From Agapetus fuscipes (lineage: Eukaryota > Arthropoda > Insecta > Trichoptera > Glossosomatidae): a DNA stretch of 64,000 nt. Made by a program: the position numbers and the translations under genes. Positions 63,340 through 64,000 of the stretch are shown here, in pieces (the stretch's first letter is position 1; each line of letters begins with the position of its first letter). The stretch is from contig OX637334.1 in assembly GCA_951799405.1 (NCBI GenBank), positions 13,454,001-13,518,000 of the forward strand. Reading direction: 5' to 3'. Under the pieces are notes generated by a model. That model was given only the letters and a program-made list of their open reading frames with translations. It was not told the origin of the DNA and ran no database searches.

Positions 63340-63766
63340 TTATTCATTATCGTCTTCATCTTCATCATCTGATTCATCATCGTCTTCATCTTCATCATCA
63401 TCATCTTCGTCCTCTGATTCATCATCTTTTATTTCTTTTTTCTGAGCATCGGTATCATCATCACTTTCATCATCATCATCATCATCATCATCTTCCTGGC
63501 TGTTCTCATCATCTGATTCTTGCTTTTTATTTTTTTGTGTTTTATTATTTGTGGAGAGTTTCTGTTTCTTTTTAGGAACTTCATCTTCATCATCACTTTT
63601 ATCATCACCATCCTCCTCACTGTCGTCGTCATCTGATTCTTGTATTTTGTTTTTCTTTGTCTCATTATCATTTTGGGAGAGTTTCTGTTTCTTCTTTGGA
63701 ACTTCTTCTTCATCATCGTTGTTGACATCACTTGTATCATCTTCATCATCCTCCAGTTCAAAATCA
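63340..63766 (-). CDS. terminal exon of an acidic nuclear-type protein, identity unknown
   Basis: The acceptor TTTTTTCAG precedes TGATTTTGAACTGG; the exon encodes about 142 residues, from DFELEDDEDDTSDVNNDDEE to a stop after DEDEDDNE. It is dominated by Asp and Glu, with two repeats of about 36 residues each containing EVPKKKQKLS, a basic nuclear-localisation-like patch, followed by KKNK-QESDD. Acidic tracts with interspersed KKK patches are typical of nucleolar and histone-binding proteins (nucleolin-like, nuclear FKBP, nucleoplasmin-like). I do not recognise which one. The frame upstream of 63766 is intron. A coding tail this repetitive could also be a chance frame, but the splice site and stop support it. 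Confidence 0.6.
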
Positions 63767-64000
63767 CTGAAAAAAGTACAAAGAAAATGATTACTTTGAG
63801 GTCTAACCCCCGTATTCATGAATCCTACTAGCACTTACCATAGGGCGCGCTAGCTGTCAGATTGGCGAAATTCGTTTCAGAAACAATACTTAGGGTAAAA
63901 GCAACGCTAGGGCTCTCTAAATACTAGCGCTTGGGTAAGTAAGGTCGGCAGGTATATTAACCAACGCTTAAGCGCTGTCAAAATATTCCTTCGTATTTAA
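63767..64000. other. intron or flank, possible transposon end
   Basis: Contains CTAGCACTTACCATAGGGCG and a partly inverted TACTAGCGCTTGGGTAAGTA. This may be the terminal part of an element running off the right edge. Confidence 0.35.

Noticed and set aside
63429..63831. Met/Lys-rich and Ser-rich ORFs overlapping the acidic exon
   Set aside because: Out-of-frame readings of GAT/GAA repeats; only the acidic frame has a matching splice acceptor and stop.

Overview
The window looks like insect nuclear DNA, probably from a moth or butterfly. It is AT-rich, has spliced genes, is dense in transposable elements, carries arthropod-type Helitron, RTE-like, hAT, mariner and PIF/Harbinger-like sequences, and contains the short taggtaggta motifs common in Lepidoptera. 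The order assignment is inference. There is no bacterial or viral operon structure.

Two host genes are supported, both on the minus strand. The main one is GUF1, the mitochondrial LepA/EF4-type GTPase. Eight coding exons between 29981 and 4760 join in frame to 562 codons (exons 29833-29981, 29475-29676, 10305-10427, 8923-9653, 8692-8823, 8032-8147, 5535-5668, 4760-4858). The C-terminal exons must lie left of base 1. Its second intron is 19 kb and its sixth 2.4 kb, and both are packed with mobile DNA. The second host gene is seen only as a terminal, very acidic exon at the right edge (63340-63766). A THAP zinc-finger exon at 34909-34988 has an unknown owner.

Almost everything else is mobile DNA, much of it nested. 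From left to right: a 5'-bounded Helitron (1-4121, minus); a Penelope-like foldback with hammerhead-like motifs (5740-6417); a broken mariner (about 6690-7990); RTE fragments; a complete Helitron with both termini (12534-21337) that holds two LINEs, a dimeric SINE and several RTE insertions; SINE and RTE-tail clusters (21.9-24.2 kb); a hAT element and its short deletion derivative (24988-28754); a second repeat cluster (31-34.7 kb); a tandem PIF/Harbinger-like element (35042-41574) interrupted by an intact-looking Ty3/Gypsy element with identical LTRs (36878-40877); a TTA-flanked MITE (41580-42421); a 186-bp tandem array (43.5-44.6 kb); an RTE-like LINE with three separate insertions (45.55-50.6 kb); a TA-flanked transposon carrying remains of an uncharacterised transposon protein (52278-58633); and a hAT element (58911-62518) holding SINE-in-SINE-in-MITE nesting and a long RTE open reading frame.

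The commonest repeat, about 250 bp and present some 23 times, is the 3' untranslated end and tail of an RTE-like LINE. Most copies are 5'-truncated and so look like SINEs. Three TA-flanked elements (1755-2768, 47225-48203, 52278-58633) share an architecture in which a motif inside the terminal inverted repeat is reiterated many times in the subterminal DNA, with a different motif in each element.
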